64,000 nt of DNA, from contig JAOANR010000002.1 of the NCBI GenBank assembly GCA_030278955.1, positions 26,894,057 to 26,958,056 of the forward strand, written 5' to 3'. The position numbers were made by a program, and so were the translations under genes. Shown here piece by piece: positions 20,046-30,966 of the stretch. This stretch comes from Hygrophila difformis (lineage: Eukaryota; Streptophyta; Magnoliopsida; Lamiales; Acanthaceae). The notes below the pieces were generated by a model. It did no database searches. It was given only the letters and a program-made list of their open reading frames with translations, and was not told where the DNA came from. The number at the start of each line of letters is the position of its first letter. Within the stretch, counting starts at the first letter, position 1.

Positions 20046-20269
20046 AAACTGTGGTGGGGACGTTAGTTAACACGCTGTTCTCTATTCCCTACGGAATTTC
20101 TTATGGTCCCTAGGTATTTACGTCCCGGGGGCTTCCTGTAGTCCTGCGAAAGGAGGGCGTGAGGCAATTCCGCTGTCCTTGCCCGGAATAATGCCAGGTG
20201 ACGCTCCATGTCGTCGTATTTCTCCGTCAATGTTTGCCCGGGTTCAGTGAGGAGCGTATAGCAAAAGAG
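20046..20269. other. Unassigned internal stretch of element D
   Basis: The minus frame here includes EKYDDMERHLALFRARTAEL and a terminal stop at 20063-20065. It has a helical, charged look that could be a gag or polyprotein scrap, but I do not recognise it. It joins the pol remnant to the antisense gene. Confidence 0.35.
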
Positions 20270-21106
20270 ATTGAGCAGAACAGGAAAGATAAAACTACAT
20301 CCGGGTCCCGCGCGGTGGCCGCGCGGTGGCGCGCGGAGAGTGCGCGGCACCCTCTGTTCGAGAAAATAGGGCTCGCGCTCCGCGCGAGCCACTTCCCCCA
20401 TTTTCCATTCGAGAACACACCCCCAATTCTCTCTAAATCCGGCGAGTCACCTTCCTGTTTGCTTGATTTCGACTTCAATTTCACCCATCTAGGTACGATT
20501 CTACTAAACCCACTTACTAATTTCAACTTTTATGTTTTGAATGACTTGATTTGTGTAGAGATTTAGGAAATTAGGGTTCGTGTACAAAAATTGGGGGTTT
20601 ATGACCTTTAGGCTTGATTTGTGCAGTTTAGCAAGTGTATGTGGCAATTATCGTTACTCTTGTTGCCTTACCTATGTTTATGTTATAATGTGTTTATGTT
20701 TTTGGCAAATTCTTGTTGAATTCGAATCCTTAGATAGGCTATGATGTTTGGGTGTTATTGGGGTATGGTTATTGGTTCGTTCCCCTGTTGTTTGGTGCGG
20801 TAGGACGCGCTGTGTTGTCATTAGAATGATTGTTTCATTCGGTGGGCAATTTCCGTGTGTTGTTAGTAACTTAGGTTTTGGTTTATTGCGCACATAACGT
20901 GTTCGACAAAATGTCACAAAGGGTTTAGGCACTAGTTTGGGAATATCCTTTGTCTAGATTACCTCCTGGTTGGTCCTAGTAAACGGTAGGATTTGTTGTT
21001 CTTACGGTACATTCGCGTTAGAAGCGTATATTGATGCCCTTTACGTGTTTCCGCTTGACTTTTGTGTGAGACTCAGTCTTATAATTGGTATTTGGTAACT
21101 TGCAGG
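20270..21106 (+). promoter_or_regulatory. Putative promoter, 5' exon and leader intron of the antisense gene in D
   Basis: A GC-rich block (20308-20345, CCGCGCGGTGGCCGCGCGG and similar) resembles the islands in the LTRs of this family. After it, CTCTCTAAATCCGGCG and a pyrimidine-rich stretch look like an untranslated exon. The donor CATCTAG|GTACGA is near 20491 and the acceptor ACTTGCAG ends at 21105, right before ATGATG. No clear TATA box was seen. The intron-like stretch is AT-rich and has no ORF. Confidence 0.45.
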
Positions 21107-22441
21107 ATGATGCTCTTTTTGTGGGTCGTTTTGGCGTCTCTCATGTGTCCTCCGAGGACTAGGAGACGAGTTGCTGATGAGGCTGGCCCCAGTCATGCCG
21201 CTCCGGCGATGCCTGATTTCGACGAGAGCGAGTCAGAGGAGGACGAGGAGCAGCGGGGTCCGCGACTCAGGGGTCTTCCGGACGAGGTGCGTCCTCACCG
21301 GCATGACAGGTTCCGGTTCAGGACGAAGGCTGCCCAGGACTTTTATTTCGACGAGCTTCGTCGAAACAGGGCTTACGTCCCTGAGAGAGGCATATATCCT
21401 CTTCATATGGGCGATGACAGGGTCAGTGCAGTCTTGGAGTATTTGCAGTGGACTGGTCTGGCACGTCACCCCGAGGGCGTCGCCTCCGGTTATTTGGCTA
21501 TGGAGGTTATTGCCAACATTGGCGGTCTCGGGGAGGGTGACGATCTATCCCGGGTATGGGTCCGTGGTCGCTATCTCGACTTCAGTGCTCGGGCGATCAA
21601 TGTCTATTTTGGCTTGCCCGACGATGGCGTATTCCGGCCCCAGCCTGAGGGACGCGTTCTTGCTCCTGCGTGGAACACCTTATGCACCATAGTGCCTCCT
21701 CAGTTCGAGCACAGTCATGAGCTTCGTTTGACGTCGATGGACTCCCCTTGGCGAGAGCTTGCTCAGCTGTGGTTCGGGCGTGTCCGGCCGATATCCCGGA
21801 GCCACATTGTCTTGGATCACGTCTACGAGACCATTTGCTTCATCGCGCGAGACGGTAGGGTGAATGTAGGAGCTTGCATCGAGGACAACTTGCGGGGTAT
21901 GCGAAGAGGACGAGGGAGTAGGGTGATTACCCATGTTCACCTCATCTGTGGGTTGTGCGCGGCGCAGGGGATTCGCACTACACCGGAGACAGACCCGTAC
22001 GACCTAGCACCTGGCCGTTGCTACCGTATCCCGACTTATGCTGAGCGGCGTAGCGCCTTACGTCGTGGGGCTCCCCGTGTTGTACTTCGCCCGCAGCCTG
22101 ATGACGGCGGCCTGATCCTTGTTGTACCCCCGGAGCAGCCACCCCCTCCTCCAGTAGTTCCACCTCCTGCTGGGGCACCTCCTGCCGTGGCACCTCAGGG
22201 GCAGGAGATGATTCAGATGCTGCAGATGATGCAGGAGATGCGGGTCAGTATGGACGCCGGGTTTGCAGCTGGGCAGGCTCGTTATGACGCCCTCGACGCT
22301 AGGTTGGACGTCTATCAGACCCGCATGGACTCGTTCGCTACGAGGCAGGCTCAGCAGCAGGCCACCATGTCCGACATGTACGCCTATGTGCGGCAGATGG
22401 ACGACTACATGCGCCGGCAGTTCCCGCCTCCCGATCAGTGA
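21107..22441 (+). CDS. Antisense ORF of element D, putative plant transposon protein domain
   Basis: A 444-codon frame from ATG 21107; an in-frame ATG at 21143 (MCPPRTRRR) may be the real start. It runs opposite to the element. N-terminus: basic patch, then an acidic stretch (ESESEEDEEQ). Residues of about 75-330 resemble the 'putative plant transposon protein' domain (PF20167 type): FRTKAAQDFYFDELRRNRAY, DFSARAINVYFGLP, SPWRELAQLWFGRV, SHIVLDHVYETICFI and THVHLICGLCAAQGI. Then a proline-rich linker (PPPPPVVPPPAGAPP) and a Met/Gln-rich, coiled-coil-like C-terminus. Function is unknown. Codon third positions are GC-rich, unlike the flanking AT-rich DNA. Antisense accessory genes are known in some Tat-lineage plant elements; finding one beside a chromovirus remnant is less expected. 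Confidence 0.8.
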   Translation: MMLFLWVVLASLMCPPRTRRRVADEAGPSHAAPAMPDFDESESEEDEEQRGPRLRGLPDEVRPHRHDRFRFRTKAAQDFYFDELRRNRAYVPERGIYPLHMGDDRVSAVLEYLQWTGLARHPEGVASGYLAMEVIANIGGLGEGDDLSRVWVRGRYLDFSARAINVYFGLPDDGVFRPQPEGRVLAPAWNTLCTIVPPQFEHSHELRLTSMDSPWRELAQLWFGRVRPISRSHIVLDHVYETICFIARDGRVNVGACIEDNLRGMRRGRGSRVITHVHLICGLCAAQGIRTTPETDPYDLAPGRCYRIPTYAERRSALRRGAPRVVLRPQPDDGGLILVVPPEQPPPPPVVPPPAGAPPAVAPQGQEMIQMLQMMQEMRVSMDAGFAAGQARYDALDARLDVYQTRMDSFATRQAQQQATMSDMYAYVRQMDDYMRRQFPPPDQ

Positions 22442-23282
22442 GGTCTCCTTTTGGTTTCGTGTTTTCGTTTAGGTTTTGCATTTAGACGTACTTTGTTTAG
22501 TTTCCCCCTTATGAGGACGTTGATGTTGCCTGGGATTTGTGATTTATATTTTCGTTATGTTATTGCTTAGTTAGGTGCTTGACATGTGTTAGTTGTTTGC
22601 TGCTGTTTTAGAACCATGGTTTAATGGTTCTGTCCATTTTATGGTTTGAGATGTTCTGGATTTACTATTACCTTCCTATCGTGTCGGCATGTGTGTGGAT
22701 TGCCCAACAATACCTACGCCGTTGCTTGACTAAACCGCTTGGATAAATTAGCGTGATAAGATACACGGGATTAGAGTTTATATGTAGAGTATATATAGTT
22801 GCTCTTAAGGGGAAAATTTTTATTGGCTGAAGATTAGTCTTTTAATAGGTATCAATTTATCAGGGTTTTCTTGTAAAGGTTGTTGGAATTTATTTATTTA
22901 TTCTTATATGTACCTATTTACGTATATGTATATATATTTTATTACTATTAGTATTTTTATTTTTTTTATTATTATTATTATTATTTATTATTTTTTTTAT
23001 TTATTTTTTTTTTTATTTTTTTATTTTTTTTTTTAATCTGTTCGGTTTTTTTTTTTAATCTGTTCGGTTTTTTTTTTTTTTGTTCAGGGTTGTAGGTTCC
23101 CCTCTTTGATTATGGTAGTTAAAGAACTAAATAAAACGCATGGAATAAATCTAAATAGGCTTGTATTTTTTTTATTACTCAAGAATTAAATTTGGTTTAC
23201 AAGCATTCGAAATAGAAATAGGTGTGCTGCTAATAGTACGGAAAGGAAAATATACTAATAATGCGTAGCTGGATCACTAGAT
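22442..23282. other. Element D internal non-coding region, T-rich
   Basis: This follows the antisense ORF as its likely 3' untranslated region. A long T/A tract lies at about 22920-23080, with the string AATCTGTTCGG and a T-run repeated. No ORF or RNA gene is visible. Confidence 0.5.
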
Positions 23283-23681
23283 CTAAAACGAGTGGGCAGG
23301 CTCGGCCTTGATGGGATCATCCTCATCGCTCGACACATCGATGGGTATGGCGACATTGGGAGCAGGCCCCGGGTTCTGAAGGACCGCTCCGTCCACGTCC
23401 TGGGCTAGGTTAGTCAGTTCCCAGCCTATGGTCTCTATCTGCTCCTCCAAATCATCTCCCTTGTCTTGGAGCTGGGCCACTTGGGCTTGGAGGTGTGTGA
23501 CTTGCTCCTGCAGCTGGGTTATGTGGTGATGGTCTGTTTCCCTAAGGTGACCCAAATGGGCCAGGTTACCCTCCAACTGTCCTACCCGCGTTTTGAAGTA
23601 ATTGATGTGCTGTTGGCCCTCAAGGTATGCGTTCATTAATTTCACCATCAAATTGACCATGTTCGCGTTGGGCTCGGCCAT
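23283..23681 (-). CDS. Gag-like coiled-coil stub of element D
   Basis: A 132-codon sense-strand frame starting at ATG 23681, about 320 nt after the primer site, where gag would start. It begins MAEPNANMVNLMVKLMNAYL and has heptad-like QLEGNLAHLGHL, LQEQVTHLQAQVAQLQ and DLEEQI, then an acidic C-terminus DVSSDEDD. There is no capsid domain and no zinc knuckle. It is either a truncated gag N-terminus or a small accessory protein; the frame is open and ends in TAG. Confidence 0.55.
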   Translation of the reverse strand: MAEPNANMVNLMVKLMNAYLEGQQHINYFKTRVGQLEGNLAHLGHLRETDHHHITQLQEQVTHLQAQVAQLQDKGDDLEEQIETIGWELTNLAQDVDGAVLQNPGPAPNVAIPIDVSSDEDDPIKAEPAHSF

Positions 23682-23998
23682 CTAATGTCAACAAGGGAGG
23701 TTAGAGTTAGACATTTTTCAGGCAGGGTTAAGATATGCACAAATTTAAATCTATATGCAACATGCAAGTGCAAGTCCCTTCCCCATAAAAATTTAGTTTA
23801 AAATAATTTGCTAAAGGTTGGGCCTCTATAGTGGGCCAGAATTTAATATTTCTTTGGCTAAGAATTTGGGCTATGTAAAAAGGATTATAGACTTTTGGGC
23901 TAAAAATAATACTAGTAGTCAAAATAAATAGCTTTAAAAGAAATAGCACTTGGGTTTAAAAATAATGTTTTAAAATAATCGTAGTAGCTTTAAAATTT

Positions 23999-24018
23999 TC
24001 CGGGCTCTGATACCAACT
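23999..24018 (-). promoter_or_regulatory. Element D primer-binding site
   Basis: Minus-strand TTGGTATCAGAGCCCGG at 24000-24016, two bases from the LTR end. Twelve bases match the initiator-Met tRNA-type site. Confidence 0.85.
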
Positions 24019-26769
24019 TGTAACACCCCGGATTTGATAACCCAAGCCGGGATGTCACCGCCGCATCTCCCTAGCAAAACACGGCTTCCCGAGCTCGCTA
24101 AGGAAATGCAAGGCTTGTGGGTATGTAAAGGATTTAAAACATTTCAAGATTTAGTCCGGAAATTTATAATACTTAATACGATAGTAGTAATCATCATGCG
24201 CGAAAAATAAATAGAGAAAGTGCAGCGGAAAGTAAATCACGGCCAACATGGCCAAATCCTCGGGTATAACAGACCCGGTAAAAACAGTACGATGCAGAAT
24301 TTAAAATGTCCGTTATGATTTTCCCCCAAGTGCATATGCAATGCGTCACTCGACATACTCTGTAAAAAAAAAGGAAAATGACAACGGTTGTCAGTATAAA
24401 AATATACTGAGTAAGTTAATCCCTAACTAACAAATAAAAGGGGTTACAAGTGCTTAAACTAAAGATTTCGCTTATCGTACGAGAATTAAAATACATAATT
24501 TATTAGCAGCGGGAAAACATGATTAAAGGGCTTAATCTTAAAAGCGTAATTCAAAGCATAATTTAAGATGCATAAACTTTAAATACATAATTAAAGACAT
24601 GATAAATACGATTTAAGCATAATGAAACACTCACACAAGTCTTTTACTTTTCATCCCGTAGACTAAGAAGAGGACACCATACCGGGAGATCACTAACGAG
24701 GCAATCTCAACATAGGACCACTAACGAGGCAGTCCAAACAATGGGAGACCACGAACGAGGCAGTCTCAAAGATAGTAGGACCACTAACGAGGCGATCCAA
24801 AAAGATAGTAGGACCACTAACGAGGCGATCCACAAATACAGCGCGCGAGATCACTAACGAGGCAATCTCAAATAGTAAGGAGACCACTAACGAGGCAGTC
24901 TCAAAGATAATGGTAGTATGAAGATCGGCTCAGCCTAGTGAACGCGATTTTTCGAAAGTTCGTTTTTCAAAGTCATCAAATGGTCGATATCGCGTTTTCA
25001 TGGTTCGAGTTTTCTCAAGTTCGAAAAATCCTATTCGAGGCAGTTTACGCCTTTCTTAATTAAAAATTCGTCTTTTCTCCAAAAATTCTGAAATTTTTAC
25101 AGTAATTCAAAAACACACACACGAACAACTTTCATGTTTTAAGTTTTTGGAAATGAGGTTCCGAAGTGAGTTAAAATTCGAATTTATTGCAAAGAATAAT
25201 TTATGTCTTAAAAACTGTTTTCGTCACAGGTTCGTGCAACGCCGATTAAAAATTCATTTCAAAACCAATCGATGTGAAATTTTTACAGTAACTACACAAC
25301 ACGTTAAGGAACAACTTTTATGTTTTAATAATTTGGAAATAATGAATTCTTGGTACTCAAAAATCGAGTGCAACTCACTGCATACTCATGGCCCTTAAAA
25401 CGACTTCAAAACAGTTTTAAAAACTCGGCCGTTTGACATATCAAATGAAAACCAAAATCCGTGAAATTTTATATGCATAATCTAGACACAACTATCTACA
25501 ACTTTTGTTTAGGAATGCAAAGTTAAATCATTCGAGAAATGGGTGAAAAACATGCATCAAGTTGAATGAAGAAATCTGTCACAGTTTTAAAACGTTCGGG
25601 TTGTCACAGAAAGTTTACGGCGGGATTTGGGATAGCAAAACTTAATGTCAACGGCTGAAATTTGGACACAAGATAGATAAAGGTGTTAGGAACAACTTTT
25701 ATGTTGGAAAGTTTTCGGTTTGAATTCCCGAAGGTCGAGTTTTTGGCGAGTCTTTAAAATTGGACGAAAATAGGGTTTTTGAAAACCGATTTTTGTTACA
25801 AGCCTATATCTCGAGATTTAAACAACAAACAACCACGAAAATTTGTGAGTAGGGTTTTAACTTACTTAGAATGATGATAGGGTCGCTGGATTGGGTTTCC
25901 GGACGTCCTAGGGTCACGACGAACGGTCAACTTCTCCGATCGCTTTTTGTTCGTTTTCCGACGTGAAATCGTAGTAAGGAAATAGTGTTAGAATTCGAGT
26001 TTCGGAGACTTATGGACGGATGAAACGCTATATTATGACTTACCAAGGTTCTATGAAGCCGTGTCTCAGTCCCGTTCACCTCGTCGTCGCCGGAATGTTC
26101 GCCGGAAAGCTTCGTCGGGAGAGTTTGGCTTGGAGAGGGAGTTTGTAAGTATGGTGGGGATGGGTTTCTGTGGGATTAGGGTTTTTGAGGCTCCCCAGCC
26201 GCCCTTAAGCCTTCCTTAAGGCTAGAATTTGGTTTCCCTCGAAGGGAATTGTAATTTAGGCAAGAAAATCACCCCCGAATGGAAAGATTACACCTTCAGC
26301 CCCTCTGGCGCGGAGGTGGCGCGCACCCACCCCTATGGCTGCGCGGAGCACGCGTGCCAGGCCTGGCGTCGCGACGCCTTTGTCCGCGCGGTGGCCGCGC
26401 GGCGGGCGCGGGCCGGCCGGACCGGCCGGTTCGGCGGTTCGCGCGTTCCGTCGGGTCTTTCCTTGCTTTCCTCTATCGGTTTTCTACGTGTTAGCTCGAT
26501 TCCCTGGGTCGTCTCCGTTTCGGAATCTTTTTCTTAAACATGTTACGAGTCCGGCTTATCGCTCGCAACATTTCCGTGTCCTAATTAGCCTAGTCTAAAT
26601 TGGTCCCAACTCCTCCTAACGTCTTTGTGATCTAATTCGTGATGTATTTTGTGATTTATTTCGTGACTGAACTTAGAAATTAGTTCTAAGCTGCCTACGT
26701 ACCCTGTAAAGGGATCAACTCATGACGTAGTTCAAAACAATTTGAATTTGTTTTTCCTCGGGTGTTACA
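24019..26769 (-). repeat. Element D 5' LTR
   Basis: Full copy (2751 bp) with both terminal motifs intact (TGTAACACC...GGTGTTACA on plus). It has the same internal order as the left LTR: acceptor-like 24360-24362, array 24670-24915, four 190-bp repeats, donor-like 25860-25865, GC island about 26300-26430 with a 10-bp deletion relative to the left copy. Confidence 0.88.
24670..24915 (-). repeat. Hairpin minisatellite, element D right LTR
   Basis: Seven units with the core CACTAACGAGGC (one CACGAACGAGGC) and the same paired arms as the left LTR. The differences from the left copy are point changes in the core, not in the arms. Confidence 0.8.
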
Positions 26770-27829
26770 AAATCGGTCTAGAACTAATGTCAAAAACGTG
26801 ATCAAGATCGGACCTAAGTTCTGTCAAGAATTTCAAGATCCAATTTCAAGCAGTTCGGTTTCGGGTGGATTTCACATATCAAATCGTCTCTAAAAATTCT
26901 GAAAATTGTACAGTAGATAGATCTAAGCCTTAGGAACATTTTTCGTGTTTTAAGTTTTTCCGTTTGAAGACTTTTAAAGGTTCGTAAAAATTAGACAAAA
27001 CTGTTGCGCCGGTAGAAAACGTGTGTTGACAGATTTACGAAAGATTTGATGAAGCTTTTAGTTTTACGTGTTTTAATTACTCCCAAAACCATGTAAGCGT
27101 TAACTTACAAGAATTGGATTATCCGGCTCGTCGATTCGTAGGCGTGGCTTCCACGTTCACCGTTTGACTCCTAGATCCTCGCACGCGTCCAAATTCCGTC
27201 GTCTCTTCTTCCTTACCACCCGATCTACGCTTTGGTGTGTCAAAATCCGCCCGAGGTGCCTTCTTCTCCGTCGAGATCGTTCTCAACACCCACGAACTAG
27301 TTTTTTTTTCCTCTTCGTTCTCTTTTTTCTTTCTCTTTTTGTTTTATTTTATTTTTTGTATGTAGAAATTGTTGGAGTAACAAAATATGAAGATGAGAAA
27401 GATTTAGCTTAAAAAGGGGTAAAGGGGCGGCACTTAGGGGTTATTAGGATTTAAGATTTGTCACCAATATTTGCTATTTGAAAGATACAATAATATACTA
27501 TGTATTTTTACTTTTATATACTAAAGATAGGCTAGATTTTGTTTTAACTACTACTAACCAAATATCTCTATATTGTTGATATAGTTATTTATTTTATTTT
27601 GTTTTATTTTATTTTATATATTATACATAGAATTGATTTGAATAGCAAAATAAGAAGATGAAGAAGAATTAATTTTTTTTTTTTAAAAAGACGACATTTT
27701 AGAGATTTAGGATCTAAGATTTATGCCAAATCTTTTCCAATATATTGGCTGCAACAATATACTAAAAATAGACTAAATATTGTTATAACTATCATGCATA
27801 TATCTATATATTATTTTATTATGCCAATA

Positions 27830-27873
<44 letters not shown>

Positions 27874-28163
27874 CATGTATATATATTTATAAAAATAAAG
27901 TGTTAATTAATTACTACGCATCTAATAATTACACAAGTACTGAAATAGTTTTAATATTTATAAATAAAGTAATTTAAAATATATCTAGAATAATATAGGG
28001 TATTACAATTTTCGACTTCACGGGTTCGTGGTATTTAAATTCCTTTTTAATCTTTGGAATTAGATTCCATTTCTCTTTTTATTTTTATTTTATTTATTTA
28101 TTTATTTATTTATTTATGTGTTTATTTATTTATTTATGGGTGACGGATTTCACGGGTATTACA
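26770..28163 (-). repeat. Element B 5' LTR, right part
   Basis: Continues B's LTR after D. 26775-27100 carries the 190-bp-type repeats; donor-like ACTTAC (plus) is at 27103-27108. An AT-rich U3 of about 800 bp contains a (TTA)n run (27833-27873) and a TTTA-rich tract (28075-28140). Ends CACGGGTATTACA at 28163. The 82-codon plus frame at 27164-27412 shows no recognisable domain. Confidence 0.78.
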
Positions 28164-28860
28164 CTCGACAAGCGGCCGACATCCTCTTTTGAACCCATCG
28201 AGGCACGCTGCCATTGCTATGAAAACCCGCCTAAACTTCCTGGTATCCTCATGCACCTCCAAATCTGCAACGCTGCCGGGGTTTGTCGACTTCAACCTAT
28301 TGCAGAATCCCCTAATCTTGTCAAAAGCATCAAAATCAGCTCCATGTATTTCCTTCAGTGCAATCTCCTTCCCGTCCCAAGCCGTGCGATAGCTAATTTG
28401 AATTTTGAAAGCTGCCTGAATGTGGTCCACAGCTGTGTTGGGTGTATAGTTTGGGTCTCGCCTCACTTTCTCCTTGATGATCTGCATTTGCCTTAGGATG
28501 TACCCTCGCTTGTAGATTGTTCACACCACAACCATGATTCAAATTGCACTTGCGAATAGCGAATGAATCATCTGATTTATGGTGGGAAGCATAAATTCGC
28601 CATCCACATTCTTCCGTCGAACATATCACGATCACTTTCTTGCTATCATTCTTCACAAATTGGAACCCACGTTGGACTGCAATACAGTGGTTTTTGAGCA
28701 CCCTACGAAACTGATCCGCATTTTTAAACATTTGTCCTTCCCCTTTAAAAGCATGAGCCCACAGCACTGTTACATCCTCGGTGTCTTCCTCATCAAAGTC
28801 ATTATCGCATTCATCAACATCTTCTGTATCCGTCCTGCAATAAATAATTCACCACTCACT
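28164..28860 (-). pseudogene. MULE (MuDR-like) transposase fragment, DNA-binding region
   Basis: The minus strand from 28767 reads GQMFKNADQFRRVLKNHCIA, then VICSTEECGWRIYASHH and LNHGCG. This matches the Mutator-type DNA-binding zinc motif C-x4-C...H-x-C. It continues in another frame from 28487: MQIIKEKVRRDPNYTPNTAV, ALKEIHG, DFDAFDKIRGFCNRLKSTNP and MAACLDGFKRGCRPLVE, the stretch that precedes the transposase catalytic domain. A 1-nt frameshift lies near 28520. The coding sequence stops where element B begins, and the DDE core is not in the window. Confidence 0.8.
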
Positions 28861-29096
28861 CACTACACATATCAACTGAATACAATATTGATTCAAAACT
28901 ACATCGCATTTCTCAATGTCTGCACGAATATACAGTGTGCAATAAATATTCCAATACAACATTACCATGCAAAAAACAACAACTTCCTCCACCAAAACAC
29001 GACACAGTACATAAACATGTATAACACAGCGCAAATACCTATTAAATACAAATGCACTTTACTAAATCACGATTCTATATATAAAACAGTAGAAAC
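28861..29096 (-). other. MULE internal AT-rich sequence left of solo LTR E
   Basis: No coding match; probably an intron or degraded part of the MULE. It ends with the TSD gaaac at 29092-29096. Confidence 0.5.
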
Positions 29097-29446
29097 TGTA
29101 ACACCCCAGATTTGATAACCCAGGCCGGGATGCCACCGCCACACCTCCCTAGCAAGACACGGTTTCTCCAAGCTTGCTAAAGAGATGCAAAGCTATGGTT
29201 TTTCAGAATTTAAAACATTCAAACAGCCCATTATAATATAACTCGAAAATAATGTCATTACAGTTGCCGCGGAAGATAATAGCTAATTATATAGATAGCA
29301 GCGGAATTTAAATATAGGGCCGACATGGCCAAAACACGGGTTAAACAGGCTCGTTCATGCAAGTCGTAACTAAATGCAGGAATTTAAAATAGAGTTTTCC
29401 CCAAATGTTCCCATGTATGCATATGATGATGCATAATCCTCATACT

Positions 29447-30966
29447 CTGAAAGAAAAGGGGAAAAACGGTTTGGGTCAGCAAAACGTGCTGAGTAAGTTA
29501 ACACCTAGCATGATTTAGGGGTTTCAAAACCTTTAATTAAATTTAATAAAAGTATGCTTGCAGATAATACACAATTTAATTTATTCATCCACCAAAAATT
29601 AAATGGCAGAATTCTAAACAAGAATTTCCACATGATCATAATTCAACTTACATGGTAAAATAAATGCAAGACATAATTTATGGCATAATTTAAATAAGGA
29701 AAATATTCAAATCTTATAATTTATCCGTTACTTCAGGATTAGGTATTTCAGGATTTCATTCTTTCACTTTTGCTCAATATAATCCAGTATAATTTGTCCT
29801 TGGGGAAACGAACCCGCAAGAATTTAAATGCATCCTCGGGAATCGAACCCGTAGGAATCAACACACGTTCTTGGGAATCGAACCCGCAAGAATTGGCACA
29901 CACCCTAGGGAATCGAACCCGTAGGAGTTTACACACTTCCTGGGGAATTGAATCCGCAGGAATTTACACACATCCCGGGGAATTGAACCCGCAGGAGAAC
30001 ATACACCCTGGGGAATTAAACCCCCAAGGTATGAACAGACATCCTGGGGAATGAACCCGCAGGGACACAGACGCCTTGGGGAATCGAACCCGCAAGGTAA
30101 GAACACATTTCGCAAATTTCACAAGTCTCTCAAAATATAACTTTGCACAAGTCGCTGTTTTACTCCATAATTATTTAAAAATTCATTTTAAGTCTGAAAA
30201 TTCTGAAAATTTACCAGCAACTCGAAAACACAGAGACGAGCAAGTTTCGTGTTTTACGTTTTTCGTTCCGGGTTAGGGAAATAAGTCAAAAATCAAGTTT
30301 TCCTCATGAATAATATGCTGTGAGGATTCAGGTTTGACAGTTTCAAAACTCGACTTTTTGGCACATCAAATGGACTCCAAAAATTCTGACATTTTGTGGA
30401 CACAAACTAGACATGATTATCTACAACTTTTGTTTACATCACAAAGATTAAATCGGACTAGAAATCATAGAAACGTGCTCATCAAGTTCGAAAAATTGCA
30501 CTGTCAGATTTCAAAAAGTTCATATATTCACAGATTATGTCCGACGCGATTTGGGGGTAGTAAATCTCGATGAAAATCTCTGAACTTTTTACACAACATA
30601 GCCTAAGGTCTTAAGATCAAAATTCTAGTTTTGAGTTTTTCGGTTTGAACTCTCGAAATAGAGGTTTTGGTCGGATATCAAATCTGTCACCGTTTCAAGA
30701 TCAACTCTTAAGACAGGTTCGTTTGAAACCATTTTCGGATATCAAAATATGATGAAAAATTACGAAACTTTTACACGAACTAGAGGAGTATCTTAGAAAC
30801 GTTTTTCGTGTTTTAAGTTTTTCCGTTTGAACAGTTTTAAGGGTTCGAAAAATTCATACCAAGTCACTGCGCCGTAGGGTTTTCGTGTTGACAGATTTTA
30901 GAGTTATTAAATCCCTATGTTTGGTTGCATTCTAAATCACCCAAAACCAAGTAAGCATTAACTTAC
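29447..30966 (-). other. Intron-like cassette in solo LTR E
   Basis: Sense GTAAGTTAA starts at 30966; CCCCTTTTCTTTCAG ends at 29447, followed by AGTATG; TGCTGACCC lies about 30 nt before the acceptor. After the acceptor a 19-codon ORF (MRIMHHHMHTW...) ends in TAA; F has a 19-codon counterpart (MKIMHRHMHTW...) at the same place. Confidence 0.5.
29795..30098 (-). repeat. T-arm-like hairpin minisatellite, solo LTR E
   Basis: Nine units of about 35 bp around GGGAATCGAACCC. Closing arms on the plus strand include CTTG/CAAG, CCT/AGG with a CTCG variant, CTAG/GTAGG, CCTGG/GCAGG and CCTTG/CAAGG. Arms change in a matched way. On the sense strand at least four units carry GGTTCGATTCC, an exact pol III B-box consensus, inside GGG-TTCGATT-CCC. 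Confidence 0.8.

Larger units (their letters stand above)
16962..26769 (-). mobile_element. Element D: 9.8-kb LTR element carrying an antisense gene
   Basis: Both LTRs are complete: 5' LTR 24019-26769 and 3' LTR 16962-19722. They differ by about 30 substitutions noted by eye and a 10-bp indel in the GC island. The 5-bp duplication aaatc lies at 16957-16961 and 26770-26774. The left terminal TG has mutated to CG. Sense-strand content is: primer site 24000-24016, gag-like stub 23283-23681, a region read only on the opposite strand (20270-22470), an integrase C-terminal/chromodomain-like remnant 19753-20045, and a polypurine tract 19723-19745. RT, RNase H and protease are absent, so it is non-autonomous. 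Confidence 0.88.
6493..28163 (-). mobile_element. Element B: non-coding LTR element hosting A, C/F and D
   Basis: B is recovered by removing the insertions. Its 5' LTR is 15689-16956 plus 26770-28163, its primer site is 15670-15686, its internal DNA is 14787-15669 plus 6716-6888, and the right end of its 3' LTR is 6493-6715, with the remainder beyond element A and off the window. The right ends of both LTRs match closely (6493-6715 against 27952-28163). Only about 1 kb of internal sequence is left and none of it codes, so B would have depended on proteins from elsewhere. Its right flank (28164 on) is the MULE transposase gene. Confidence 0.78.

Noticed and set aside
28579..29115. 178-codon plus-strand ORF
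   Set aside because: It is antisense to a recognised MULE coding segment and runs into an AT-rich stretch and the LTR.
29795..30098. Cluster of tRNA genes because of GGTTCGATTCC
   Set aside because: Only the T-arm-like part is present. No A-box, anticodon arm or acceptor stem fits around any unit.
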